Source of the DNA: Amphiduros pacificus | Lineage: Eukaryota; Annelida; Polychaeta; Phyllodocida; Hesionidae | Assembly (NCBI GenBank): GCA_949316495.1 | Contig: OX439000.1 | Span: 72,360,570-72,424,569 of the forward strand | DNA: 64,000 nucleotides | Direction: 5' to 3' | Part shown: positions 40,401 to 52,668 of the stretch, piece by piece | Position numbering within the stretch: position 1 is the first letter of the stretch | Layout of the letters: every line of letters begins with the position of its first letter | Program-made: the position numbers and the translations under genes | Notes under the pieces: generated by a model | The model's input: only the letters and a program-made list of their open reading frames with translations | Told to the model about the DNA's origin: nothing | Databases searched by the model: none

Positions 40401-43400
40401 CCACCCAGGTCCTTAATGTCATCCATGTTGGCCATGCCCCTATGTAATACCACCCAGGTCCTTAATGTCATCCATGTTGGCCATGCCCCTATGTAATACC
40501 ACCAAGGTCCTTAATGTCACCCATGTTGGCCATGCCCCTATGTAATACCACCAAGGTCCTTAATGTCACCCATGTAGACCATGCCCCTATGTAATACCAC
40601 CCAGGTCCTTAATGTCACCCATGTTGGCCATGCCCTTATGTAATACCACCAAGGTCCTTAATGTCACCCATGTGGACCATGCTCCTATGTAATACCACCC
40701 AGGTCCTTAATGTCACCCATGTTGGCCATGCCCCTATGTAATACCACCCAGGTCCTTAATGTCACCCATGTAGACCACGCCCCTATGTAATACCACCCAG
40801 GTCCTTAATGTCACCCATGTTGGCCATGCCCCTATGTAATACCACCCAGGTCCTTAATGTAATCCATGTTGGCCATGCCCCTATGTAGTACCACCCAGGT
40901 CCTTAATGTCACCCATGTTGGCCATGCCCCTATGTAATACCACCCAGGTCCTTAATGTCACCCATGTTGGCCATGCCCCTATGTAATACCACCCAGGTCC
41001 TTAATGTCACCCATGTAGACCACGCCCCTATGTAATACCACCCAGGTCCTTAATGTCACCCATGTTGGCCATGCCCCTATGTAATACCACCCAGGTCCTT
41101 AATGTCACCCATGTTGGCCATGCCCCTATGTAATACCACCCAGGTCCTTAATGTCACCCATGTAGACCACGCCCCTATGTAATACCACCCAGGTCCTTAA
41201 TGTCACCCATGTTGGCCATGCCCCTATGTAATACCACCCAGGTCCTTAATGTAATCCATGTTGGCCATGCCCCTATGTAATACCACCCAGGTCCTTAATG
41301 TCACCCATGTTGGCCATGCCCCTATGTAATATCACCCAGGTCCTTAATGTCACCCATGTTGGCCATGCCCCTATGTAATACCACCCAGGTCCTTAATGTC
41401 ACCCATGTTGGCCATGCCCCTATGTAATACCACCCAGGTCCTTAATGTCACCCATGTAGACCAAGCCCCTATGTAATACCACCCAGGTCCTTAATGTCAC
41501 CCATGTTGGCCATTCCCCTATGTAATACCACCCAGGTCCTTAATGTCATCCATGTTGGCCATGCCCCTATGTAATACCACCAAGGTCCTTAATGTCACCC
41601 ATGTTGGCCATGCCCCTATGTAATACCACCAAGGTCCTTAATGTCACCCATGTTGGCCATGCCCCTATGTAATACCACCCAGGTCCTTAATGTCACCCAT
41701 GTTGGCCATGCCTCTATGTAATACCACCCAGGTCCTTAATGTTACCCATGTTGGCCATGCCCCTATGTAATACCACCCAGGTCCTTAATGTCATCCATGT
41801 TGGCCATGCCCCTATGTAATACCACCCAGGTCCTTAATGTCATCCATGTTGGCCATGCCCCTATGTAATACCACCAAGGTCCTTAATGTCACCCATGTTG
41901 GCCATGCCCCTATGTAATACCACCAAGGTCCTTAATGTCACCCATGTAGACCATGCCCCTATGTAATACCACCCAGGTCCTTAATGTCACCCATGTTGGC
42001 CATGCCCTTATGTAATACCACCAAGGTCCTTAATGTCACCCATGTGGACCATGCTCCTATGTAATACCACCCAGGTCCTTAATGTCACCCATGTTGGCCA
42101 TGCCCCTATGTAATACCACCCAGGTCCTTAATGTCACCCATGTAGACCACGCCCCTATGTAATACCACCCAGGTCCTTAATGTCACCCATGTTGGCCATG
42201 CCCCTATGTAATACCACCCAGGTCCTTAATGTAATCCATGTTGGCCATGCCCCTATGTAATACCACCCAGGTCCTTAATGTCACCCATGTTGGCCATGCC
42301 CCTATGTAATACCACCCAGGTCCTTAATGTCACCCATGTTGGCCATGCCCCTATGTAATACCACCCAGGTCCTTAATGTCACCCATGTGGACCACGCCCC
42401 TATGTAATACCACCCAGGTCCTTAATGTCACCCCTGTTGGCCATGCCCCTATGTAATACCACCCAGGTCCTTAATGTCACCCATGTTGGCCATGCCCCTA
42501 TGTAATACCACCCAGGTCCTTAATGTCACCCATGTAGACCACGCCCCTATGTAATACCACCCAGGTCCTTAATGTCACCCATGTTGGCCATGCCCCTATG
42601 TAATACCACCCAGGTCCTTAATGTAATCCATGTTGGCCATGCCCCTATGTAATACCACCCAGGTCCTTAATGTCACCCATGTTGGCCATGCCCCTATGTA
42701 ATACCACCCAGGTCCTTAATGTCACCCATGTGGACCATGCTCCTATGTAATACCACCCAGGTCCTTAATGTCACCCATGTAGACCACGCCCCTATGTAAT
42801 ACCACCCAGGTCCTTAATGTCACCCATGTTGGCCATGCCCCTATGTAATACCACCCAGGTCCTTAATGTAATCCATGTTGGCCATGCCCCTATGTAATAC
42901 CACCCAGGTCCTTAATGTCACCCATGTTGGCCATGCCCCTATGTAATACCACCCAGATCCTTAATGTCACCCATGTGGACCACGCCCCTATGTAATACCA
43001 CCCATGTCCTTAATGTCATCCATGTTGGCCATGCCCCTATGTAATACCACCCAGGTCCTTAATGTCATCCATGTTGGCCATGCCCCTATGTAATACCACC
43101 CAGGTCCTTAATGTTACCCATGTGGACCACGCCCCTATGTAATACCACCCAGGTCCTTAATGTCACCCATGTTGGCCATGCCCCTATGTAATATCACCAA
43201 GGTCCTTAATGTCATCCATGTTGGCCATGCCCCTATGTAATACCACCCAGGTCCTTAATGTCACCCATGTGATCACACCCCTATGTAATACCACCCAGGT
43301 CCTTAATGTCATCCATGTTGGCCATGCCCCTATGTAATACCACCCAGGTCCTTAATGTCATCCATGTTGGCCATGCCCCTATGTAATACCACCCAGGTCC

Positions 43401-44015
43401 TTAATGTCACCCATGTGATCACACCCCTATGTAATACCACCCAGGTCCTTAATGTCATCCATGTTGGCCATGCCCCTATGTAATACCACCCAGGTCCTTA
43501 ATGTCATCCATGTTGGCCATGCCCCTATGTAATACCACCCAGGTCCTTAATGTCACCCATGTTGGCCCTGCCCCTATGTAATACCACCCAGGTCCTTAAT
43601 GTCACCCATGTTGGCCATGCCCCTATGTTATACCACCCAGGTCCTTAATGTCACCCATGTTGGCCATGCCCCTATGTAATACCACCCAGGTCCTTAATGT
43701 CACCCATGTTGGCCATGCCTCTATGTAATACCACCCAGGTCCTTAATGTCACCCATGTTGGCCATGCCCCTATGTAATACCACCCAGGTCCTTAATGTCA
43801 TCCATGTTGGCCATGCCCCTATGTAATACCACCCATGTCCTTAATGTCACCCATGTAGACCACGCCCTCATGTGATATCATCCATGTAGGCCATGCCCTA
43901 AATAATATTATCCAGGTCCTTGATGTCACTTAGGTAGACAACGCCCCCATGTGATATCCCCCAGACCCGTAATGTCACGTGCACCCAGATCCTTAGTGTC
44001 ACATGCACCAAGACC
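19458..44015 (+). repeat. Giant 49-bp satellite, about 500 copies
   Basis: A continuous array of a 49-bp unit; one part of the unit is ACCACCCAGGTCCTTAATG and another is CATGCCCCTATGTAAT. The unit comes in variants. Type A has TGTTGGCCATGCCCC. Type B has TGTGGATCACACCCC or TGTGGATCACGCCCC. Type B' has TGTGGACCACGCCCC and type C has TGTAGACCA(C/A)GCCCC. All have the same length. In about 21.4-36.1 kb, A and B largely alternate as a 98-bp dimer. To the right, A units with B'/C interspersions dominate. The outermost units, especially 43860-44015, are strongly degraded. GC content is clearly higher than in the flanks. Stops occur in every frame, so it is non-coding. It is homogenised tandem DNA, neither a gene nor a CRISPR array. 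Confidence 0.99.
26530..33485 (+). repeat. 3478-bp tandem duplication inside the satellite (71-unit higher-order repeat)
   Basis: Rare sequence variants recur at a fixed distance of 3478 bp. CATGTCCTTAATG is at 27128 and 30606. GTTGACCATG is at 28081 and 31559. ATTGGCCATGCCC is near 28570 and 32048. CCATTGTTGG with TATGTTATACC is at 28761 and 32239. CCATATGTAAT is at 29121 and 32599. CATTAATGTCACCC is at 29780 and 33258. The one-base deletion CCTTAAGTCATCC is at 29832 and 33310. The distance is 71 units minus the single deleted base. Copy 1 is about 26530-30007 and copy 2 about 30008-33485; edges are placed where the variant pattern stops matching. Confidence 0.9.
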
Positions 44016-46252
44016 CTTAAAGCAAAGTGCAATAATGTAAAGTCTACATAAAGCCTATAACTTTCCATTTTTCTTGGCATGTATGGACACCTTGATATTT
44101 GAAACCTTGCATGTTGAGAGCTGCCTCTTCACCCTGTCATCACACAAATACTAAGGCTAATATCGCCATGTGATGTTGATTTTCTGGGAGAGGTCTTATC
44201 CCATTATCTGCTTCATAATAATTATCAAAGAATCAAGAGACATCTGTAGAATCTGATATCTATGTACATTTAAAGACAAAGAATGAACAAAGTGTTTCAA
44301 GCTAAATTTTTAATAAATAGCTGTGAATACATGTGTAAATATTAGGGATGCTTGGTGCACGGAAAGGCTTATGCTCACTTTGTGAGAGAGCTTGTCCAAC
44401 ACAGTTACCGGATGGGTGGCAAATGGGTTGAATTGGCAGGTAGATATGCTATATGTGTGAAATAATTGGCATGTTGAAAATGACATGCAGTTTCTGAATG
44501 ATCATCTTTTAATTAGTGTGAACCTTGCGCACAGGTACGTGTTCAATGGTGTGTGTTTAGGGCGTTGAAGTATAAAATGCAATTTTACTTGGTTTTTCTG
44601 GCACATAATACTTCCTGCTGGTCAGTTCTAGCTTCAGCTTTACACCAACTGAGGACACAAGCCAGACTGTGAGGAAGGAAACAGGTCCCATCTTTTAACA
44701 AACATTCAAGGCAAGCATGCATTTTGCAATGTGGCCAGGTAACAGACTTCATAATCCAAGGTCAAGACTCATACAATTGCTATTGCCAGAGTCAAAGATA
44801 TATCATTAACTAGATAGATGGGGCGGGCAAGTTATGCTAATTTAGATGCTTGTAACTGATACACAATATGGAACAAAGATTTTAAGTTGGCAAGATTTTG
44901 GATTAAATAATGTAGTGTGAATATAAGTGAAAATTGATTGTTATCCCTAGGGATCAAATAACATAGAGGATCTGAAAAGCTAAGATATTGTTGAAATTGT
45001 GTGATCAACGCAATGTCAATTCTCCCTTTATTCATACAACTAAAGGAATGAAAGCTTAAATCATAACTTGAGATGAGATCATTTTTATTCCATGTATAAA
45101 GTTATTAATTTAACGTTTATGAGTGTGGATATTTTTGATCTGTGCCATCCAATTCTTAAATTCAGTGTTTCAAAACTTGACCTAGCCTTACCTTGATTAA
45201 TATTTCTGCCCAAATCTGAGATCACTTGTATAAAAATCAGGAAAGCCTGTGATCCAATATAGGGAATTATTGAAATCAATAGTTTCCCATAGAAAGCTAT
45301 AATCCTGTGCTCAGTGGGGTGTGACAATGCCTTGTTGTTCTTTGCAAATAGTATGAGCAATTAAACAACAGGGGGTACAAAATATGTAATTTTCCTGGAG
45401 AATAATGTTATTTACAAGGTGTTCCACCACCCAATCACTGGTTTTTTCTTATTTCTCTTGGAAAACAATTTTCAACTCATTTTTAGAAACATAAGGTAAA
45501 GTTTTAACTTTCTAAAAATGCTTTGCTATCTTAGCATTAAATGGATTATATCCTTTACATTTTAGGATGTACATCTGATTTTTATCTGATTTGAAACATC
45601 GGATTGATAGAAATGTGGTGCAAGAGCTTGCATGCCCTTAATTTATACATATATCAAACCTATTTTTATCATTTAATTAGCTCATGTCAAATATTTCAGG
45701 ATAAAAGGGTCTACACCAATCAATGGAACACTTAATATTGCTAATTAATGGACATTTCTTAATATTTACTGAACTCAACTTTCAATATATTCTGTTAAAT
45801 GGTGTTATTTATCAAACTATTTCCAAAATTATCTGTTATGTATTCCAGTAATCGGCGTATCTATCACTAGATACTGGACTAATTAGTCAAACCTATTTGT
45901 GATTGGTTACATTGCACGCGAACCTCTTCATCATATGAATTCCTTCCCTCATAAGGATTTCCTGCCCAGTGTTGTCTATACATTTCATTTATTCTTCTTC
46001 CCAACTATACAAATCCATATTTTATGATGTATGTTTCAAATGTTCATTACTGCTGAATATCTAAGATGAATAACAAATCCTCAAATTGGCACTAGAGTTT
46101 ATCACTGTTCTCCTGTTCCTGTTTCCTTTCTGATTAGATGTATCAGACCATGTCAGAAAGCATATGTATGTCAAGCCAAACGCATGATGATGAGCTCAAT
46201 TGAATTACCAGTAACTGTAATGTGTCTACCGTAACCTATGTTATTCATTCTT
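44016..46252. other. Intergenic, no gene seen
   Basis: About 2.2 kb of AT-rich single-copy-looking DNA between the satellite and the 16-bp minisatellite. Small open frames at 44832-45035 and 45085-45360 (minus) show no recognisable protein family and are AT-rich throughout. I do not call them. Confidence 0.55.
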
Positions 46253-46818
46253 TGATTGTTTAGTGATTGTTTAGCATAGCGATTGTTTAGCATAGCGATT
46301 GTTTAGCATAGCGATTGTTTAGCATAGCGATTGTTTAGCATAGCGATTGTTTAGCATAGCGATTGTTTAGCATAGCGATTGTTTAGCATAGCGATTGTTT
46401 AGCATAGTGATTGTTTAGCATAGTGATTGTTTAGCATAGTGATTGTTTAGCATAGCGATTGTTTAGCATAGCGATTGTTTAGCATAGCGATTGTTTAGCA
46501 TAGCGATTGTTTAGCATAGCGATTGTTTAGCATAGCGATTGTTTAGCATAGTGATTGTTTAGCATAGTGATTGTTTAGCATAGCGATTGTTTAGCATAGT
46601 GATTGTTTAGCATAGCGATTGTTTAGCATAGTAATTGTTTAGCATAGTAATTGTTTAGCATTGTGATTGTTTAGCATAGTGATTGTTTAGCATAGTGATT
46701 GTTTAGCATAGTGATTGTTTAGCATAGTGATTGTTTAGCATAGTGATTGTTTAGCATACCGATTGTTTAGCATACCGATTGTTTAGCATAGTGATTGTTT
46801 AGCATAGTGATTGTTTAT
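46253..46818 (+). repeat. 16-bp minisatellite, about 35 copies
   Basis: Tandem GATTGTTTAGCATAGC units of exactly 16 bp. The main variation is the last base: C in a left and central block, T in others, with a few AGTAATT, TTGTGATT and ACCGATT units. The variants lie in runs, as expected from local slippage or unequal exchange. The array is otherwise nearly perfect, which suggests recent expansion. Confidence 0.97.
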
Positions 46819-47425
46819 ATATTTACCATTTTCAAAGCATGTTTCCTGTTAGAATTCCCATGGGACATGTCTTTAAAGATGCTTCCAAAGAAATACAAAT
46901 ATCATTTCTTGTAGGATGTAATTTTGGATTTTCTTATTTTTAAAAGATTATGCAAATGTTGGTGATATTCCTTTGTTATTTCTCATAAGCGTACGTTTTA
47001 ATCGTCCCTACTCATGATCACAAATATCTCCATGTGCTGGTAAATATATATTATTAAGGAATCTGCTGTTTCTAGTATATCAAATGATGGAAGTCCTATT
47101 CTCCTAGCAAAATGTCATGCAAAGGAAGCACAGCATATGATAGTTTGCTACTTGCACCATTTGATCCATACATATGGGATGCACAGAAAATCTAACCTTC
47201 CATTGGAATCCAAACATAAGCTATAAACCTAATAGATGTTGGCAAAACAGATTGGTTACTGGAGATACTTGTTAAGCGGATTATAAAACATGTGAGACAA
47301 CAATTCTTGTAGCTCTCAAGAAAGCATCATTTTTAGTCCTAAATGGATAAATAACACATGGAAAAGTGAATGAACTATATGTTAAATGTGTTGAGATTGT
47401 GCAGATTGATTTTTGAGAGCCGAAA
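46819..47425. other. Region upstream of LINE ORF1
   Basis: No gene recognised. The right-hand part is probably the 5' untranslated region of the LINE that begins before 47426. I could not place the element's 5' end because no target-site duplication is obvious. Confidence 0.4.
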
Positions 47426-48679
47426 ATGAGTGGAAATGACAGAGAAGCGCAGAAGAAACTTGAACAGACACTGGCTTCACTACCTAAAGATGCCAAAAAA
47501 CAGGTGACAGCATATATAGACCACCTCAGTGAAAGACTCAGCCAGTTGGAAGTGAAATACACTGAGCTCTCAGAGTCAGTGATAAGCACCCAATCCACCT
47601 GCATAAAGGCCCAACAAGAAAGTGCAACGAATACAAGGAGGATTACTGATCTTCAAACTGTCATGGACCATACCAAGCTGCAAAATGCTAGGCTCAGGTG
47701 CCAAAACAAAGAACTCACTGACAAGCTAACAAAGCTTGAATCCCAGTCACGACGGGATAATTAAATCTTTGATGGATTAGATGAACATGCTGATGAGAAC
47801 TTTACAAATATTATCATCAAGTTATGCAGAGATCGCCTGGATATCAAAAATGCACAAAATATCAGTCTTGTCAGATGCCACAGGCTCGGTCCTAAAAGAA
47901 AAGACAACAAACCACGACCAATTATTGCCAAGTTCCAGTGGTACAGTGACAGAACTACAGTATGGTCAGCAAAAAAGAAACTAAAAGGCAGCTCCACATG
48001 GATGTCAGAGGATTTCCCCATTGAGATCCAAAACCGGAGGAGGATCCTGACACCTATCATGAAGAAGGCCTGGGAGATGAAAAAGACTGCATTCCTAAAA
48101 GTTGATACCCTCATCATTGATGATGTATCCTACACTGTAGACCAGCTGTCGCGCCTGCCCCGTGAGCTAGACCCACACCACCTCGCCACACCAGATGTTG
48201 GACTCAACAGGATCTGCTTTTTCAGCGGCCAAAGCCCACTGTCAAATTTCTGTGAGGCTCCTTTTGTAGTGGAAAAGAAACAGTATCTTCACAGCGAACA
48301 GTACTATCAGTACCAGAAAGCGGTATTTGCAGATGACCAAACAGCCATGAATGACATCATGCATGCGACCAGACCCAAAGACTGTTACAAGAGAGGACAG
48401 AGAGTGAAAAATATAGATGAAGCAAAATGGCAGCAGTCTGAGGCCATTCGTATCATAGAGAAGGGCCTTGAGGCTAAATTCACTCAAAACCAACATCTCA
48501 TGGAATTCCTACTGAACACAGGTGACAAGGAACTTGTTGAAGCGAGCACTAACAGATTTTGGGGATGTGGGATACCCATCAGAGACCGCACCGAAATTCA
48601 AGATGACGCCCTCTGGAACGGTGACAATGAGCTTGGCAAAGTCCTTGTTAAGCTCAGGAATAGGTTTGCTTCAAAGTAA
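47426..48679 (+). pseudogene. LINE ORF1: coiled coil, RRM-like region and C-terminal NADAR domain (one stop)
   Basis: One reading frame of 417 codons with a single TAA at 47762-47764 (codon 113). Residues 1-110 are a polar coiled coil ending in ESQSRRDN. The stop stands where related ORF1 proteins have Leu (RRDNLIFDG), so a TTA-to-TAA change is likely. Next comes an L1-ORF1-like RNA-binding region, with VRCHRLGPKRK and RPIIAKFQWYSDRTTVW, then SEDFP and RRRIL. Residues about 264-413 form a NADAR/YbiA-type domain: FFSGQSPLSNF, LHSEQYYQYQKA with Glu291, LEAKFTQNQHL, LLNTGDKELVEAS, RFWGCG and LWNGDNELGKVLV. NADAR proteins are known or predicted N-glycosidases acting on ADP-ribose-like or riboflavin-pathway intermediates. 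Its role in a LINE is unknown. The domain carries no stop and its family motifs look intact. Confidence 0.88.
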
Positions 48680-49311
48680 ATCATATACATAAAATTGAGG
48701 AGCCATTGCTTTGTATTTTTCAAATGTATTAATACCCCCTCTTAAACACTCAGATATTAACATATATGTTTGCATTTGTAAAATATATTGTACTTTATGG
48801 TATATATTTGATATATATATATATATATTTGTTACATTATGAAAATGTCTAACATTTTCAACCATTGCTACTATTTTGAACTGTACTCTCGACTAGCCAT
48901 CAGCTGATATTGGTAAATATTGAGAAACATTGGTAAAGTTCATTAACTAGAACAGCATTATTATCAACAAGACCACACTCCACACTAAACAATATTATGT
49001 AACATTATTGATTGGTTAAACTGTATATGGCTGGCCGGGTCAAAAAAGGAAAGTATCTGGAGTAATGAAATTCAACTAAACTATACATGCTATCTATGTC
49101 TGCTACTCTCATCCAAACACAATTACTATGTTTATGCATGTCTTTTTTATCACTTTGTTTATTCATACATTTATAATGTTTAATGTTATGCAAATATACC
49201 CCATATGCTATGAACCAACATTGACAATCATTATTATGCATGTAATGTCACAGACAAGATATACAAACACTCCTACATATGCAAAAGTATTGGCGTGTAT
49301 AGGTAAAGAAC
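48680..49311 (+). other. Spacer between LINE ORF1 and ORF2
   Basis: A 630-bp AT-rich spacer with a short (AT)n run near 48810-48828. I see no coding sequence. Non-overlapping ORFs imply that ORF2 would need re-initiation or an internal entry mechanism; no signal for this is visible. Confidence 0.5.
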
Positions 49312-51975
49312 ATGGATTATTTTTGTTATTTGACTATTATGACAAATATGTCATTAGATGAAGATGTATTGAAATATCACGGTGGACTAGCTAGTAACTC
49401 ATTTATTAACATTATACAGGCAGACACAGATGGTGAGGAAGATCAACCTGAAGTGATCCGCCATTCACCTTACCATGATTTTAGCACATTAACTGCAGCC
49501 TTAGTTAAGAAAAAGAGTTCTTTTAGTATATTTAGTACCAATATACAATCAATCAATGCAAAAATAAATGAATTTAAGATATTCATTGATAATCTCAAAC
49601 AATTGAATTTAGCTTTTAGTGCAATTTGCATTCAAGAAAGCTGGCTTTCAGCCAATGATGACACTTCACAAATTGAACTTGATGATTACGAGTTGATTCC
49701 TCAGGGCAAGCCATGTAGTACAAAAGGATTGATCATTTACTTACACAAGGATTTCCAATATGATATTGTATGGAAACTCAATCAGTTTAAAATATGGGAA
49801 GGTCAATTTATTGAGGTGAAAAAGAGTTAAGATCTACCAAAGTCTATAGTCATTGGTAATGTGTATAGGCCCCCGAAGGATATTATTGAAAATTATACTC
49901 AATTCATAAATGAACTCACACCCTACTTAGGGATTCTTGAATCAACGAATAAGGAAATCATTATTGCTGGAGATTACAATATTGACTTGTTAAAAATAAA
50001 TGAAAAACATGTTATAAGTGATTATTTTGACATGTTAACCAATCATAGTTTCTATCCAAAAATAACGCTACCAACTAGATTTTCAATTAAACATGGTACT
50101 CTGATTGACAATTTGTTCTGTAAGCTTTCAAAAAACACAATTGACACTTCATCTGGCATACTCCTAAACCAATTTTCAGATCATCAACCATATTTTACTA
50201 TACTAAATGATATTACCTTCAGGTCCTCTGTAAGCAAGTATATTAAAATAACTAAACATAGTAAAGAGGCCATTGCCAAATTTCAAAGTGAAATATTGTG
50301 CTCCCCTGAAATACATAATCTTGAAGGACACCTTAGCACAGATCCAAACATAAACTACAACATTCTTCATAGAGTAATTCAAGATGCCAAAATTCCAGAG
50401 AAAACTGTTAAGTTCAATAAATACATACATAAAAAGACAAAATGGATAACATTAGGAATAATTAAGTCAATACAAAAGAGAGATGAACTCCATAAGGAAT
50501 GTAAATTATCAGATCCAAACTCCACAGAATATATTACTAACAAGGCCATCCTTCAAACATACAACGGTATCCTGAAGAAAAGTATTAGACAAGCCAAAAA
50601 ATCCTACTACACTTTGCTTTTTGAAAAGTTTAAAAATGATATGAAAGCCACATGGAGAACAATTGGAAGTCTCCTGAATAAGACTAAAAGGAAGAAACAA
50701 TTTCCTGAGATATTTAAAGAAGGTAAACAAAGTATATCAAGCAAATTAGATATTACAAATAAGTTCAATACTTTTTTTGAAAGTATAGGACCAAACCTAG
50801 CTAAAAATATAATCCCTACCCCTGGTTGTAACTATAAGAATTACATAAAAGTCAAATATAATCATACCTTTCAATTCAAAACTATTGATGAAGAAATAAC
50901 TACCACAATTATAGATAAATTAGCACCTAAAACAAGCCTTGGATTCGATGGACTATCTACTAAACTTGTAAAAATCATCAAAACAGCGATAATAAAGCCA
51001 CTTACATTGATAATCAACCAAATGATTACAACAGGAATATTCCCTGATAAACTTAAGATTGCCAAAATCTGCCCTATACACAAAAAGGATGATGAACAAC
51101 TATTCACAAATTACAAACCAATCTCCCTTTTACCAGCTATTTCTAAAATATTTGAAAAAGTTATCTTTAACCAACTGTATGCCTTTTTTCAAAAGAAAAA
51201 GCTTTTCTTTAATGGTCAATATGGGTTTCGGACTGAGCACAGTACAGAATTTGCTGCACTGGAAGTCATTGACAGAATACTAGTGGATATGGATAAGAAT
51301 GATATACCAATCAATATATACCTAGACCTATCAAAAGCATTGGATACTCTTGACCATAATATAATGTTACACAAACTTGAATACTATGAACTAAGAGAAG
51401 GCTCTCTTAACTTAATGAAAAGTTATCTGTCAAACCGTGACCAGTTTGTTGAGATTGACGGAGTTAAATCTGAAATGACAATGATGACTACTGGAGTACC
51501 ACAAGGATCAATATTAGGCCCATTACTATTTATAATATACATTAATGATATTTCAAATGCCAGTAAATTACTTGATTTTGTAATCTATGCAGATGACACA
51601 ACTTTAGCTGGCTTAAAACTGCTTAAAGTCAATGATATTCTAAGACTTCAAGAGCTAAAGTTTTATTATAAATTCAAAAATGATCAATTACCACATTATC
51701 TGCAAAACTTGCCACTTCAGCATAACAGAGAAATACATAATTACCCCACAAGATCTCAAAATCAAATTCATATTCCAAAAGCAAATCATGAATATGCCAA
51801 AAATTGTATCAGATACAAACTACCAAAAACAGTTAATGAGACACCTGCATGTATATTAGAAAAAATAGATACACACTCCATACGAGGTTTTGCCAACTAT
51901 ATCAAAATGAATACTGTTAATTCATATGAAATTGACTGCACTATTGTGAACTGCTATAATATCTGCTTCAGATGA
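49312..51975 (+). pseudogene. LINE ORF2: APE endonuclease and reverse transcriptase (one stop, internal deletion)
   Basis: The frame is continuous from 49312 to 51975 except for one TAA at 49828-49830. The endonuclease (about 49530-50210) shows STNIQSINAK, QESWLS, NVYRPP, AGDYNID, GTLIDNLFCK and SDHQP. The reverse transcriptase (about 50860-51610) shows YKPISLLPAISKIFEKV, LDLSKALDTLDH, GVPQGSILGPLLF and the catalytic YADD. Immediately after YADDTTLAG the protein jumps to LKLLKVNDILRLQELKFYY, which belongs to the C-terminal region in relatives. The rest of the RT and the connecting segment, roughly 200 or more residues, are therefore missing at about 51606-51612. The C terminus keeps YPTRSQNQIHIP and HEYAKNCIRYKLP. 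Confidence 0.9.
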
Positions 51976-52668
51976 TTATTAGCTTGTATGTCCCACCGCA
52001 ATAGCAAATCTATCTGAATAATTGATCAACTACTTCACTTAAAATGTAGAATAAAATCTTTCACAATGAAATGTCTCTATACCACCAAACTGCATAACAT
52101 AACTGAATTATTTGTGATCTCATGTATCGTGCATCTGTAATGTAGGAACTACACCAATAACTCATGAAATGATGTATATGTGCATGCTATTCATACTTAT
52201 CAATGTAAAATCACTCAATTCTTATTGTAATTGCTTATTGCAGTTGTAGTAATCTACAACTATTCATCTACCTGTAATTTAAAAATACACAAATCATATC
52301 TCTATAAGTTTTTATCATAATTGTGTCATGATATATCTTATTATCATTTATCAATACTTCCATTATCATTTGCTTTTTTTATGTTGTTGTTGTACTTTTT
52401 GCCAAATCTCACATCATAATAGTATTGGAACTTTAATTTCTATTGTTGGTATACCCATGTCAAAGAATACTAAAGATATTGGAGTCTGCAAAAATTGTAT
52501 CATATGTCAAACTGTAAATTTTAATGTTAAAGTCTCAGGGTGGCTCCCATGCCAGCGACATGTGAATGTTATAAATGGGAGTCTCCCTGACCCATTGTTA
52601 TGTTTTTACTATCATCTTATACTGATATTTATTATTGCATTTGTACCAACTGGGTCCAATAAAACAAC

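Noticed and set aside
19458-44015. Possible CRISPR-like or coding repeat array
   Set aside because: Units abut directly with no unique spacers, 49 is not a multiple of three, stops occur in every frame, and the context is animal nuclear DNA. It is a satellite.
43898-44080. 60-codon minus-strand frame at the satellite edge
   Set aside because: It is composed of decayed satellite units and has no protein-family signal.
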